Counted from the stretch's first letter, positions 8,622 through 17,245 are shown. The stretch: 46,003 nt of DNA from an uncultured Bacilli bacterium (GCA_934131175.1 CAKOZD010000012.1:1-46003); one strand, 5' to 3'. Translations and numbers: made by a program. Notes: generated from the sequence alone by a model not told the origin.

Positions 8622-10182
8622 ACAAGTAAAAGTACCTATATTAGAAAGTGATAAATTACTTAGTAAAATTGCTTCTAAAATTAGAGTTGATAAGTCTTTT
8701 ATACTTGATTTTAATATTATAAAAAGAAGTATTGATGCAAGAGATAAAGAAAATATTTTGTATGTTTATGAAGTAGATGTTTCTCTTGTTAATGAAGATA
8801 AGGTTCTTAATAAGAATAAGTCAGTTGATATTTTAAAGTCTCCTTCTTTAGAGTATAAATATAGTATTACTGGTGAGGATAAACTTTTATCTAGACCTAT
8901 TGTTGTTGGTAGTGGACCAAGCGGGTTATTTTGTGCTTATTTTTTAGCGGAAGCTGGTTTTAGACCAATTGTTTTAGAGCGTGGTGAAAAAGTGGAAGAC
9001 AGGGTTTTGAGTGTTGAGAAATTCTTTAATTCTAATAAATTAAATCCTTCATCTAATGTACAATTTGGTGAAGGAGGAGCAGGTACTTTCTCTGATGGTA
9101 AGTTAAACACACTTGTTAAGGATAAGTTTAATCGTGGCAGAAAAGTGTTTGAAATATTTGTTGAGAATGGGGCTCCTAGTGAGATAATGTATGATGCTCA
9201 TCCACATATTGGTACAGATATTTTACGTGATGTTATTAAAAATATTCGAAAAAAAATTATTAGTATGGGTGGAGAATTTAGATATAATTCTTGTGTTACA
9301 GATATTTATATTTCTAATGGTTCTATTACTGGTGTAGAAGTAAATAATAGTTATGATATTTTGACAGACATTGTTGTATTAGCAATAGGTCATTCTGCAA
9401 GAGATACTTTCCATTTACTATATGATAAAGGAATTAGTATGAGGCCAAAAAACTTTGCAGTAGGTGTTAGAATAGAGCATCCTAGAAGTATGATTGATTG
9501 GAATCAGTATGGAAAGTTTAGTGAAGTTTTAGGAGCAGCATCGTATAAACTTACACATACAACTAGTAGTGGACGTGGAGTATATTCTTTTTGTATGTGT
9601 CCAGGTGGGTTTGTTGTGAATGCTTCTAGTGAAGAAGGACGTCTTGTTGTTAATGGTATGAGTAATTATAAAAGAGATGAGAAGAATTCTAATAGTGCTT
9701 TAGTAGTTACAGTAGGTCCAAAAGACTTTGGAGATAATCCAATGGATGGAATTGAGTTTCAAAGAAAGTTAGAAGAAAAAGCGTATATTGCTGGGAAGGG
9801 ATTTATTCCTGTACAACTTTATAAAGATTTTTGTTTAGGAAAAACTTCTACTTCTTTTGGAGAGTTTAGTCCTAATACAAAAGGAAATTATAATTTTTCT
9901 AATTTATGCGATGTATTGCCGGAATTTGTTGTTTCTTCTTTAAAGGAAGGGATTGAGGCATTTTCTAAAAATATTAAAGGATATAATAGAGATGATGCGA
10001 TTCTTCTTGGAGTAGAGACTAGAACTAGTTCTCCTGTTGTTATTGAACGTGATTTATTAGGAGAAGCAATTCATGGCCTTTATCCTTGTGGAGAAGGAGC
10101 AGGGTATGCTGGTGGTATAACTACTGCTGCGATAGATGGAGTTAAGACTTTTGAAAATATTATTAAGAAATATCATGCTTAA
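8608..10182 (+). CDS. FAD-dependent dehydrogenase, COG2509 family
   Basis: GTG start inside the end of the previous gene, with GGAGATGAT upstream. The product has 524 residues. An N-terminal domain of about 90 residues has the alpha/beta pattern seen in this family. The FAD Rossmann motif PIVVGSGPSGLFCAYFLAEAG (in part) lies at about 97-117, then VQFGEGGAGTFSDGKLNT (about 151-168) and a C-terminal GLYPCGEGAGYAGGITTAA flavin motif (about 491-509). COG2509 proteins are conserved in Firmicutes but have no agreed reaction. Pairing with an HI0933-type gene suggests linked redox functions; this is inference. Confidence 0.87.
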   Translation: MIRVRQVKVPILESDKLLSKIASKIRVDKSFILDFNIIKRSIDARDKENILYVYEVDVSLVNEDKVLNKNKSVDILKSPSLEYKYSITGEDKLLSRPIVVGSGPSGLFCAYFLAEAGFRPIVLERGEKVEDRVLSVEKFFNSNKLNPSSNVQFGEGGAGTFSDGKLNTLVKDKFNRGRKVFEIFVENGAPSEIMYDAHPHIGTDILRDVIKNIRKKIISMGGEFRYNSCVTDIYISNGSITGVEVNNSYDILTDIVVLAIGHSARDTFHLLYDKGISMRPKNFAVGVRIEHPRSMIDWNQYGKFSEVLGAASYKLTHTTSSGRGVYSFCMCPGGFVVNASSEEGRLVVNGMSNYKRDEKNSNSALVVTVGPKDFGDNPMDGIEFQRKLEEKAYIAGKGFIPVQLYKDFCLGKTSTSFGEFSPNTKGNYNFSNLCDVLPEFVVSSLKEGIEAFSKNIKGYNRDDAILLGVETRTSSPVVIERDLLGEAIHGLYPCGEGAGYAGGITTAAIDGVKTFENIIKKYHA

Positions 10183-10185
10183 CTT

Positions 10186-10212
10186 TTGAAAATGTATAAT
10201 TTATGTTATAAT
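10186..10212 (+). promoter_or_regulatory. Candidate extended -10 promoter for the YugP-MYG1 unit
   Basis: TTGAAA at 10186-10191 and TGTTATAAT (TATAAT at 10207-10212). The spacer is only 15 bases, but the TGn extension could compensate. It lies in the short gap before the YugP-like gene. Confidence 0.4.
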
Positions 10213-10235
10213 TTGTTTATTAAGAATTTGAGGTG

Positions 10236-10925
10236 ATGTTTATATATTATTATGGATTTGATTTAATATTTATATTAACTTTAATTATTACGCTTGGTGC
10301 TCAAGCTTTTATTAGTGGAAAGTATGCAAGTACAAGAAGAATAAGAACAAAGAAAGGTATGACTGGAGCAAGTGTTGCTAGGAAAATACTTGATTCTAAT
10401 GGACTTAGTAATGTTACAGTTCGTGAGGTTTCAGGTGAACTTAGTGATCACTATGACCCAAGAAGTAAGACCGTTAATTTATCAAGTGATATTTATAATG
10501 GTTCTAGTATTGCATCAGCAAGTGTTGCTTCTCACGAATGTGGTCATGCTATTCAAGATAAGGAAGGATATGTATTTTTAAGAATTAGAAGTAGTATTGT
10601 ACCTCTTGTTAATTTCTCATCATATGCAGGATACTTTGCTATCCTTATTGGTCTTATTTTTTCTTTAATGGATTTGGTTTTTATAGGTATTATATTTGAA
10701 GTAGTTATTTTAGCATTTCAAATAATTACTTTACCAGTTGAATTTAATGCGTCTCATCGTGCATTAGTTCAATTAAAACAACTTGATATTGTAGATAGTA
10801 GTGAACATTCAAAATGTCGTGGTATGCTTATTGCTGCTGCACTAACTTATGTTGCATCAGTTGCTACTACTATTTTACAAATATTAAGATATGTCTTAAT
10901 GTTTAGACGTGACGATGATAGATAG
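10236..10925 (+). CDS. YugP-family zinc metallopeptidase, membrane protein
   Basis: The product is about 229 residues, typical of the family. It has an N-terminal membrane helix, a soluble segment carrying SHECGHAIQDKEGY (HExxH zinc site, about residues 106-119), and then two or three hydrophobic helices (about 130-180 and 200-220). ADYDP-like SDHYDPRSKTVNLS upstream of the zinc site is also typical. The family (zinc_peptidase_2) is conserved in Firmicutes and presumed to be a membrane protease; its substrate is unknown. I chose ATG 10236; a GTG at 10233 is in frame. The AGGTGAT element lies unusually close to both, so the exact start is uncertain. Confidence 0.87.
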   Translation: MFIYYYGFDLIFILTLIITLGAQAFISGKYASTRRIRTKKGMTGASVARKILDSNGLSNVTVREVSGELSDHYDPRSKTVNLSSDIYNGSSIASASVASHECGHAIQDKEGYVFLRIRSSIVPLVNFSSYAGYFAILIGLIFSLMDLVFIGIIFEVVILAFQIITLPVEFNASHRALVQLKQLDIVDSSEHSKCRGMLIAAALTYVASVATTILQILRYVLMFRRDDDR

Positions 10926-10934
10926 AAGGTTAGA

Positions 10935-11840
10935 ATGATTAAAATAGTAAAAAGACAAGAAGATGCTAATTGTATTACACATAGTGGTACAATGCATGCA
11001 GATGAAGTATTTGCAACTGCTTTTTTAGAAAATTTATTAAAAGATATTAAAGTTTTTAGAACTACAAATGTTGATTTTGATTTAGTGGTTTCTAATATTT
11101 TAGTTTATGATGTTGGAAGAAGAGAGTTTGATCATCATCAACTTGATGCTTTAAAAAGAGATAATGGAATTACTTATTGTTCTTTTGGACTTCTTTGGAA
11201 AGCATTTGGTAAAAAGTATTTGAAACAAGAAGGGTTCTCTAATATAGATTCTTTATGGGAATATATTGATAAAGATTTTGTTGAGGGAATAGATGCTGAT
11301 GATAATGGTGTTTTTCCAAAAATTGATGCAATATATAAGGTTAAGACTTTAAGTAGTGTGATAAAACTATTTAATCCAAGTTTTGATTCAGAAGAAGAGG
11401 AGTCTACGCAGTTTTTAAAAGCTGTAAGAGTTGCGAGTGAAATATTTAATGAAGAAGTTTTATATGCTAATGGAAAAGTAATCGCAAATAAAAAAGTAAA
11501 TGATATTTTAGATAACATTTCAAGTGAGAGTAAATATCTAATTTTAGATGAGTTTATACCATATGAAGAAGCATTACTTAATAGGTCTGATATGAATAAT
11601 TTATTATTCGTTGCATTCCCATCTAATAGAGGTGGTTATGCTATCAAGACTCTTCCTAAGAGTTTAGAAGATAAAACTGCAAGATGTGAATTTCCAGAAG
11701 AATGGGGAGGATTATCTGGTGCAGAACTTGAAAGTGCCTCTGGAATAGATGGTATGGTATTTTGTCATACTGGAAGATTTATCGCTAGTTGTAGGGACTT
11801 AGATACAGTTTTAAAGGTACTTAATAAATTATGTAATTAA
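10935..11840 (+). CDS. MYG1-family (UPF0160) metal-dependent hydrolase/exonuclease
   Basis: ATG start behind GAAGG, 9 bases after the YugP-like stop. The product has 301 residues. THSGTMHADEVFATA (about 16-30) and VYDVGRREFDHHQ (about 57-69) give the His/Asp metal-binding pattern of the DHH-like MYG1 family. The C-terminal CEFPEEWGGLSGAELE and FCHTGRFIAS motifs are also family hallmarks. Eukaryotic MYG1 is a 3'-5' RNA exonuclease; bacterial members are uncharacterised. Cytoplasmic, with no signal sequence. Family assignment is strong; the activity in this organism is inferred. Confidence 0.9.
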   Translation: MIKIVKRQEDANCITHSGTMHADEVFATAFLENLLKDIKVFRTTNVDFDLVVSNILVYDVGRREFDHHQLDALKRDNGITYCSFGLLWKAFGKKYLKQEGFSNIDSLWEYIDKDFVEGIDADDNGVFPKIDAIYKVKTLSSVIKLFNPSFDSEEEESTQFLKAVRVASEIFNEEVLYANGKVIANKKVNDILDNISSESKYLILDEFIPYEEALLNRSDMNNLLFVAFPSNRGGYAIKTLPKSLEDKTARCEFPEEWGGLSGAELESASGIDGMVFCHTGRFIASCRDLDTVLKVLNKLCN

Positions 11841-11873
11841 TGTGTTAAGTTTTATAAAAAAAAGTTATTATTG

Positions 11874-11902
11874 TTGAAATAATTAGTAATTAAGTATATT
11901 AT
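11874..11902 (+). promoter_or_regulatory. Sigma-A-type promoter for the yceD-rpmF operon
   Basis: TTGAAA at 11874-11879, a 17-base spacer and TATTAT at 11897-11902. It lies 17 bases before the first gene of the unit that ends with rpmF. Confidence 0.6.
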
Positions 11903-11918
11903 TGTAATGAGGTGTTTT

Positions 11919-12500
11919 ATGTATAATTATAATCCTAGAAAAGAAGTTATGAAAAATGTTATATATATTGGTATTATTTTATTAATAGCAATTATTTCAA
12001 CATATAAAATATATTATAAGTTTCAAGATGATCGTAATGTTAATTTTAATTCAGATTCTTTTGTTGTTACTTTTCATGAGAAGACAGGAGATAAAGTAAA
12101 TATTACTAAGGTTACGCCTGTTACTGATTCAGTTGGATTATCTTCTAATTCATATAGTTTTAGTATTAAAAATAATTTAACTGAAAAGGCTCATTTTGAG
12201 GTAAGACTTGTAGATGACTTGGAAAGTGTTACTGATGATAATTGTATTGATAAGTTAATTTCAAAAGAAAATATCAAAGTTTCTATAAAGAATGGTAAGA
12301 AAGATAATAAGATTTATAATTTAAATGAATTAGAAGATGGAGTTCTTTTATCTGATAAGATTTCTGCTTTGGAAGAACGTGAAATTTCTATTAGAGTTTG
12401 GGTAGATAAGAATAGTAGTTTACCAATTGGTAGTAATATGCATTATCATGGAACTATAAAAGTACTTGAAGATAATGGCTCTGTTGCGATGAATAAGTAG
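11919..12500 (+). CDS. Single-pass membrane protein with extracellular beta domain, function unknown
   Basis: I chose ATG 11919 because GAGGTG lies at about 11909-11914. An in-frame ATG at 11907 would overlap that site. The product has 193 residues: a cytoplasmic N-terminus, one membrane helix (about 14-34) and a beta-rich ectodomain. The pattern P-x-T-D-x-x-G-x-x-x-x-x-Y-x-F-x-I-x-N and a terminal I-R-V-W-V-D strand recall TasA/camelysin-type or pilus-associated beta domains. It is followed after 8 bases by YceD and L32, an odd operon partner for ribosome genes. It has the same topology as the small proteins beside the giant prepilins and could belong to that surface system; this is inference only. 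Confidence 0.75.
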   Translation: MYNYNPRKEVMKNVIYIGIILLIAIISTYKIYYKFQDDRNVNFNSDSFVVTFHEKTGDKVNITKVTPVTDSVGLSSNSYSFSIKNNLTEKAHFEVRLVDDLESVTDDNCIDKLISKENIKVSIKNGKKDNKIYNLNELEDGVLLSDKISALEEREISIRVWVDKNSSLPIGSNMHYHGTIKVLEDNGSVAMNK

Positions 12501-12508
12501 GTGATATA

Positions 12509-12988
12509 ATGGAAATTGATCTTAGTTTGTTACATAGTAATACAGTTGATAAGATTGATATTAGTGGTAATTACACAATACCTTTAGATTATTTTAAAGA
12601 TAGTGGTGTAGAAGGTCTTGATGATGTTATTGTTCGTGGTAGTGTTACTCGTCGTGAGGATGAAGATGGAGAGTTAGAAGACTACATAGAGTGTGCAATT
12701 GATGGAGTTATGAAGATACCTGACTCTATTTCACTAGAGGTATGTGATTACAAATATAGTATTTTTTATGATGATATTCTTGAAGAAAACTGCAAAAAAA
12801 ATGAAAATACACTTGATATTTTTCAGTTTTTATGGGAGAATATTGTACTGGAGGTCCCCTTAAGATTTACTAAGGTTAGTGATCTCAGTAAATTTCATGG
12901 GGATGGATGGAAATTAGTGAGTGAAGACGATCTAAGAAAAGGTAATAATCCATTTAGTGATTTATTAAAAGATTTTGAAGAGGAGTGA
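12509..12988 (+). CDS. yceD: YceD-like DUF177 protein
   Basis: ATG start behind AGGTGAT. The product has 159 residues and is acidic. It shows the DUF177 pattern: a central strand V-R-G-S-V-T-R-R-E-D, then Y-I-E-C-A-I-D-G-V-M-K-I-P, and a C-terminal P-F-S-D-L-L-K-D-F tail. DUF177/YceD genes sit immediately upstream of rpmF across bacteria, as here, and plant relatives are needed for 23S rRNA and large-subunit biogenesis. The usual Cys pair of the family is only partly recognisable (C-A-I-D-G, D-Y-K-Y). Assignment rests on pattern plus gene order. Confidence 0.82.
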   Translation: MEIDLSLLHSNTVDKIDISGNYTIPLDYFKDSGVEGLDDVIVRGSVTRREDEDGELEDYIECAIDGVMKIPDSISLEVCDYKYSIFYDDILEENCKKNENTLDIFQFLWENIVLEVPLRFTKVSDLSKFHGDGWKLVSEDDLRKGNNPFSDLLKDFEEE

Positions 12989-12992
12989 TACA

Positions 12993-13199
12993 ATGATGAA
13001 GTTAGACATTCAAATGTTTGCTGTTCCTTTCCGTAAAGTTTCAAAGACTAGAAAGAGAATGAGAAGAAGTCATAACGCTATGGAAATTCCTGGAATGACT
13101 AAGTGTCCAAGCTGCGGAGAAATGATTAAGCCACATAGAGTTTGCCCTAAGTGTGGAAGCTACAAAGGAAAAGTAGAAGTAACTAAGGAAGCTGAATAA
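12993..13199 (+). CDS. rpmF: Ribosomal protein L32 with an N-terminal Prp-type extension
   Basis: ATG 12993 is 7 bases after AGGAG (12981-12985); ATG 12996 is an alternative. The product has 68 residues. AVPFRKVSKTRKRMRRSH is the canonical L32 start, and CPSCGE plus CPKCG form the four-Cys zinc ribbon. It normally begins M-AVPF, but here it is preceded by MMKLDIQMF. KLDIQMFA matches KLDIQLFA at the start of this organism's L27, the site cut by Prp. Cleavage between F9 and A10 would release exactly the normal mature N-terminus. An unprocessed extension would be expected to impair assembly or decoding, as is known for L27. Prp is encoded at 37237-37539. Confidence 0.93.
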   Translation: MMKLDIQMFAVPFRKVSKTRKRMRRSHNAMEIPGMTKCPSCGEMIKPHRVCPKCGSYKGKVEVTKEAE

Positions 13200-13215
13200 T
13201 TGCTTTCTTTTTTTT
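13185..13215 (+). terminator. Rho-independent terminator after rpmF
   Basis: AAGGAAGC (13185-13192) pairs with GCTTTCTT (13202-13209) through one G-U pair. The stem includes the end of the rpmF reading frame and is followed by a T run to 13215. Confidence 0.65.
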
Positions 13216-13236
13216 GTGAAATTTTATAATGTTGCA

Positions 13237-13265
13237 TTGCTTTATCTTTTTTTTTCTTTTATAAT
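13237..13265 (+). promoter_or_regulatory. Promoter of the second giant prepilin gene
   Basis: TTGCTT at 13237-13242, a 17-base T-rich spacer and consensus TATAAT at 13260-13265. It lies 32 bases upstream of the prepilin start. Confidence 0.7.
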
Positions 13266-13297
13266 GTAATATGTAAAATAGAGAATAAGGTGATATG

Positions 13298-16200
13298 ATG
13301 CATAATGGGTTTGAGAAAAAACAAAAGAAAAGTGGTACTAGAGCTTTTACTTTAGTTGAACTTTTAGGAACAATAGTAATTGTTGGTATACTTTCTACGA
13401 TTGCTATTGTAAATGTTTCTAAATTAATAACTAAAGCTAGAGTTAGTAGTAGTGAGGCAAATGCTAAAACAATGAAGATGGCAGCTGAGAGCTACATGCA
13501 AAGTAATACTAGCGAATTACCAAAATCAATTGGTGAGTCAAAGAACGTTGATGTAAATGTTTTAAAAAATAAGAAATATATAGATAAAGACTTAACTGAT
13601 TCAAAAGGAGAAAGTTGTATGACTTATTCTTATGTAAAGGTGTATAAGTTATCTCAAAGTGAGTACACATATACTCCATATTTATATTGTGGAGATGAAA
13701 CTCCTAAGAATTCTGAAAAGGGAAAAGCACCTGTTGCAGTTCTAAGTTTTAGTAACTCTAATGATGTTTCTTTAGCATCATTTACAATTAAAGCATATGG
13801 TGATGATACTAAGAAAAATGGAAATTATGCACCAGAAACTGCGATAGATAGTTTTAATTATTCTATTTCTGTAAAAAGTAGTGATAATGCTTCTCCAGTA
13901 GAAGTATTCAATTCTGGAACTTTAACAGCAAATAGGAAGACTAGTATTACAGTAAATAAAGCATTTTCAGATTTTATTGATATTTCATCTGAAATGACTT
14001 TCTATATTGATGTTACTGTTATAAATGTCAATGGTGAAATTTATACTATAAATTCATCTAATAATGTTAATTATCAAAAATATGTTGATAATGTTAAACC
14101 ATTATGTGTTTATCAAGGAAATGGTATGGCTGAGAATGAGCCTGAGGAAAATTCTTGGATTAATAAGAAAAATTATGGTAATAATGATAGAGTTATATCA
14201 GTTTATTGTGATGATAAAGATGGAAGTGGTTGTAAGAGAAGTAAGTTTTCTAAATCATGGCCATACGATGAAAATGGTGATGGTGTAATATCTGATGATG
14301 AAAAAGGTGTAGAGTATTCTTATATTTCTATATATGATAACTTTAATAAAAAGTTTGATGGAAATTCAGAAACAGGTAATAGAGGTCTTGATACAAGAGG
14401 CGAACATAGTGGTAAAGAAGACTGTCGTGTTAGGGTAAATGTAGATTTAGTTAGTCCATCAGCAACACTTGTTGCAAAATCTGGTAATGATGTTGTTCTT
14501 GATTCTGTAAAAGTCAATGATGGAAAAGAAACAACAACTATTACTGCAACTAGTTATAAAAATGTTGTTGGTACTAATGAAAAATGGATGAATAAAAAAT
14601 ATTATCCAAATGGAGTTACTTATGAAGTTAATGTTACAGATAATTTACATCTTGATCATTGGACTTGGGAGACTAATGCCGGCTATTTAAATAAAAAAGC
14701 ATTTAATGAAAATATTAGTGGAAATAATCCTGATAGTGCTAAAGGTAATTTTACACAACCTGATATGAATGTTGAAGATAAGGGTAATAGAAAAGATAAA
14801 ATTGTAGTTGGATTTAAGACTGAAGGTATGAGATATGGTGTTTTAACTATATATGATGCTGCTGGAAATAGTGTTTCATATGTTATTTACGCTAATTTAG
14901 ATAGAACTGCACCTAGTGTGCCTACGTTTGAGGCTAAAAATGTAAATTCAGAAAATAAATATGATTGGAATACATGGTCAACTGATAGAGGAGGAGTTTC
15001 AGTATATGCTACTGGTAGTGGACGTGATAATCTAACTAATGGTGTTGATTTAGCAGGACACAAAACTTATAAGTATAAATACAATGGTGGTAATTGGACT
15101 GAAGGAGATACATATAAAGTAACAAAACAAGGAAAATCTACTATAGCATTTATTGCTTGTGATCATGCAGATAACTGTAGTGCTTCTACAGATGAGAAAA
15201 TAGTTTTATATGACACTATTGATCCTGTTTGTACAGTATCTGCATCAGCAGGAGGAAATAGTTATGACGGTTCATGGATTAATAAAGATGTAACCGTTAA
15301 AGCAGAATGTAGTGATGATTCTTCTGGAAGTGGTTGTAAGACAACAACATTTTCTAAGACTTATAATTATGATTTAGAGGTTTCTAATGCAGGAGCAGTT
15401 GATGTTGGTAATGGTGGAGTTGTTTATGATGTTGCTGGAAATTCTACAGTATGTAAGACAGTTACTGTAAAACGTGATACAGTTGCTCCTAATTGTACTG
15501 TTAGCGGAGGAGATAATAACTGGATTAATACTTTCCGTACAGTAACAGCAACGTGTGATGATAATTCTGGGGTTACTCATAGTAAGTGTACAAAAACAAC
15601 TCTTAGTTATAAATATAGTTCAAATATAAATACAACAACTGCAGGAGCTGCTGGTAATAATAGTGGTGGAACATTTAAGGATAACGCTGGTAATGAAACA
15701 AAGTGTTCTGCTAATCAAACAGTAAGGGTAGATACAGACGCACCAAAATGTATAATGAATGATGTTAGTAGTGATTGGACAAATGGTTCAAGGACTGTAA
15801 CTGCGAAGTGTGAAGATGATTTTAGTGGATGCGTAGAGACTGGTTCTTATAAAAAGAATTATAGTCATACATATTCTTCAGAAATAAACACTAATTATGC
15901 TGGTGCAGATGGCGAAAATAAGCCTGGTACTGTAAGAGATGCTGCAGGTAATACTAAAAAATGTGGTTATAAAACTGTTAAAATAGATAAAACTGCTCCT
16001 AGATGTGTTGTGTCTGGAGGAAATTCTAAATGGTCTAATTCTACAGTGAGAGTAACGGCAAATTGTTATGATGATCAGGGTAAAGTAAATAGTGGATGTA
16101 AGGAGAGTTCTTTCTATCATGATTTTAGTGATACGACAAATATAACTAATGGTGGTGCTAAAGGTGCTAATAAAGGAGGAAGTTTTACAGATAAAGCTAA

Positions 16201-16729
16201 TAATACTGTTAATTGTTCCGCAAATAAGACTGTAAAGGTTGATCCTGTTAATCCTAAAATAAGTAGTTGTTCAATGAATGGTACATCAATCAGTACTAGT
16301 GGAGTAAGTGATAACGCTAGTGGAACTACAGTTTATTATGTATTTGATAGGTCTAGCAGTACACCATCATCTGGATGGAGTAAAACTAATTCAACTTCAC
16401 TTGATGCATGTTCTACAATTTATGGGCATGTTAAAGTAGTAGATGGAGCAGGAAATAGTGTTACAAAGAATTGTGGAAGTTATAAGAAAAATTGTAATCC
16501 TTATGGTAAAAATAATTGTAGTTTACGTGGAAGTTCAATAAAATATCAAAGTTATAGTTGGACATGTACAGCAGGTCATACACACACATCAGGATATACA
16601 CATTACTGTACAGATAGTAATGGTAAACTACAAACAAAAGATACTAATAAAAGTTTAGTTACTTATAGATGGATTTGTCCAACTAATCCTTATGGACCAG
16701 CCCAAGGATGGACTATTGTACCAGATTAA
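13298..16729 (+). CDS. Giant prepilin-like surface protein with Cys-containing Ig-like repeats and an EF-hand loop
   Basis: About 1143 residues; numbering below counts from the adjacent ATG 13295 (AAGGTGAT upstream favours 13298). A 17-residue basic leader precedes FTLVELLGTIVIVGILSTIA; processing is predicted at A17-F18, with Glu at mature position 5. A pilin head (about 45-145) has Cys108 and Cys132. Beta domains follow. Residues 325-336 (DENGDGVISDDE) form a textbook EF-hand calcium loop. VTDNLHLDHW (about 447-456) is shared with the next prepilin. From about 643 to 984 there are four Ig-like repeats of about 85 residues, each opening D-x-x-x-P-x-C and closing with D-x-A-G-N or a variant, then a fifth degenerate repeat. 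The last 80 residues are a unique Cys/His tip (CTAGHTHTSGYTHYC). It is probably an adhesive pilin; no catalytic motif is visible. Confidence 0.87.
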   Translation: MHNGFEKKQKKSGTRAFTLVELLGTIVIVGILSTIAIVNVSKLITKARVSSSEANAKTMKMAAESYMQSNTSELPKSIGESKNVDVNVLKNKKYIDKDLTDSKGESCMTYSYVKVYKLSQSEYTYTPYLYCGDETPKNSEKGKAPVAVLSFSNSNDVSLASFTIKAYGDDTKKNGNYAPETAIDSFNYSISVKSSDNASPVEVFNSGTLTANRKTSITVNKAFSDFIDISSEMTFYIDVTVINVNGEIYTINSSNNVNYQKYVDNVKPLCVYQGNGMAENEPEENSWINKKNYGNNDRVISVYCDDKDGSGCKRSKFSKSWPYDENGDGVISDDEKGVEYSYISIYDNFNKKFDGNSETGNRGLDTRGEHSGKEDCRVRVNVDLVSPSATLVAKSGNDVVLDSVKVNDGKETTTITATSYKNVVGTNEKWMNKKYYPNGVTYEVNVTDNLHLDHWTWETNAGYLNKKAFNENISGNNPDSAKGNFTQPDMNVEDKGNRKDKIVVGFKTEGMRYGVLTIYDAAGNSVSYVIYANLDRTAPSVPTFEAKNVNSENKYDWNTWSTDRGGVSVYATGSGRDNLTNGVDLAGHKTYKYKYNGGNWTEGDTYKVTKQGKSTIAFIACDHADNCSASTDEKIVLYDTIDPVCTVSASAGGNSYDGSWINKDVTVKAECSDDSSGSGCKTTTFSKTYNYDLEVSNAGAVDVGNGGVVYDVAGNSTVCKTVTVKRDTVAPNCTVSGGDNNWINTFRTVTATCDDNSGVTHSKCTKTTLSYKYSSNINTTTAGAAGNNSGGTFKDNAGNETKCSANQTVRVDTDAPKCIMNDVSSDWTNGSRTVTAKCEDDFSGCVETGSYKKNYSHTYSSEINTNYAGADGENKPGTVRDAAGNTKKCGYKTVKIDKTAPRCVVSGGNSKWSNSTVRVTANCYDDQGKVNSGCKESSFYHDFSDTTNITNGGAKGANKGGSFTDKANNTVNCSANKTVKVDPVNPKISSCSMNGTSISTSGVSDNASGTTVYYVFDRSSSTPSSGWSKTNSTSLDACSTIYGHVKVVDGAGNSVTKNCGSYKKNCNPYGKNNCSLRGSSIKYQSYSWTCTAGHTHTSGYTHYCTDSNGKLQTKDTNKSLVTYRWICPTNPYGPAQGWTIVPD
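15221..16246 (+). repeat. Four tandem Ig-like protein repeats in the second prepilin
   Basis: Repeats of about 85 residues, each with D-x-x-x-P-x-C, a W-(I/T/S)-N strand, T-V-x-x-x-C and a D-x-A-G-N or D-K-A-N-N turn. They resemble bacterial Ig-like domains found in surface proteins, with added paired Cys that could form disulfides. Confidence 0.8.
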
Positions 16730-16751
16730 TTTATGAATGGAGATTTGATTC

Positions 16752-17168
16752 ATGAAAAATAAAAAAATTATTATATTGATTTCTATAATTATTGTTATTA
16801 TTTGTATAGTTGGTGGTATATCAATTTATAATTACAATTCCAAAGTTAATTATAATAAATATTTCAATAGAACTATCAATAATAAAGTGAATAAGAAAAC
16901 ATGTTTAGATAAATTATGTATTGATAATATGCAAATAATTGATGAAAAGAATTTAGAGGTAATAAATGCAGATATTTTAAATACTGGAAATGATAAAATT
17001 TCAAAAGGAAATATTGTTTTAGAATTTACTTTAAAAGATGGTAAAAAGGTAGATTTAAATTATTCTATTTTAGATTTAGATAGTAATTCTAAAGTTCCTT
17101 TTGAATTTCAAAGTGAAAAGAATACTTATAAGGATGCAGTTTCAGTGAAGATAAAAAGTTTTTCTTAG
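16752..17168 (+). CDS. Small single-pass membrane protein with FxLYD-like domain
   Basis: ATG start behind TGGAG, 22 bases after the giant prepilin stop and before a strong terminator, so it is in the same operon. The product has 138 residues: a short basic N-terminus, one membrane helix (about 6-27), a linker with a Cys pair (about residues 51 and 56) and a beta domain with V-I-N-A-D-I-L-N-T-G and V-L-E-F-T-L-K-D-G strands, similar to the C-terminal domain of the protein at 251-781. It is probably a membrane partner of the adjacent prepilin. Its function is otherwise unknown. Confidence 0.8.
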   Translation: MKNKKIIILISIIIVIICIVGGISIYNYNSKVNYNKYFNRTINNKVNKKTCLDKLCIDNMQIIDEKNLEVINADILNTGNDKISKGNIVLEFTLKDGKKVDLNYSILDLDSNSKVPFEFQSEKNTYKDAVSVKIKSFS

Positions 17169-17177
17169 TATTATAAG

Positions 17178-17206
17178 CAAACAAGAATTTTTCTTGTTTG
17201 TTTTTT
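17178..17206 (+). terminator. Strong rho-independent terminator
   Basis: A perfect 10-bp stem (CAAACAAGAA at 17178-17187, TTCTTGTTTG at 17191-17200) with a 3-base loop, followed by six T's. It separates the second prepilin operon from the third. Confidence 0.93.
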
Positions 17207-17216
17207 GCTTATGTTA

Positions 17217-17245
17217 TTGATTTATTTTATTTAGTATTTTATAAT
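17217..17245 (+). promoter_or_regulatory. Promoter of the third giant prepilin gene
   Basis: TTGATT at 17217-17222, a 17-base spacer and consensus TATAAT at 17240-17245, 28 bases before the ATG at 17274. Confidence 0.7.

Noticed and set aside
12986..12988. Use of the Mollicutes genetic code (TGA as Trp)
   Set aside because: TGA serves as a stop at the end of the YceD-like gene, and Trp positions in conserved proteins (for example pyrH, obgE, addA) are TGG.
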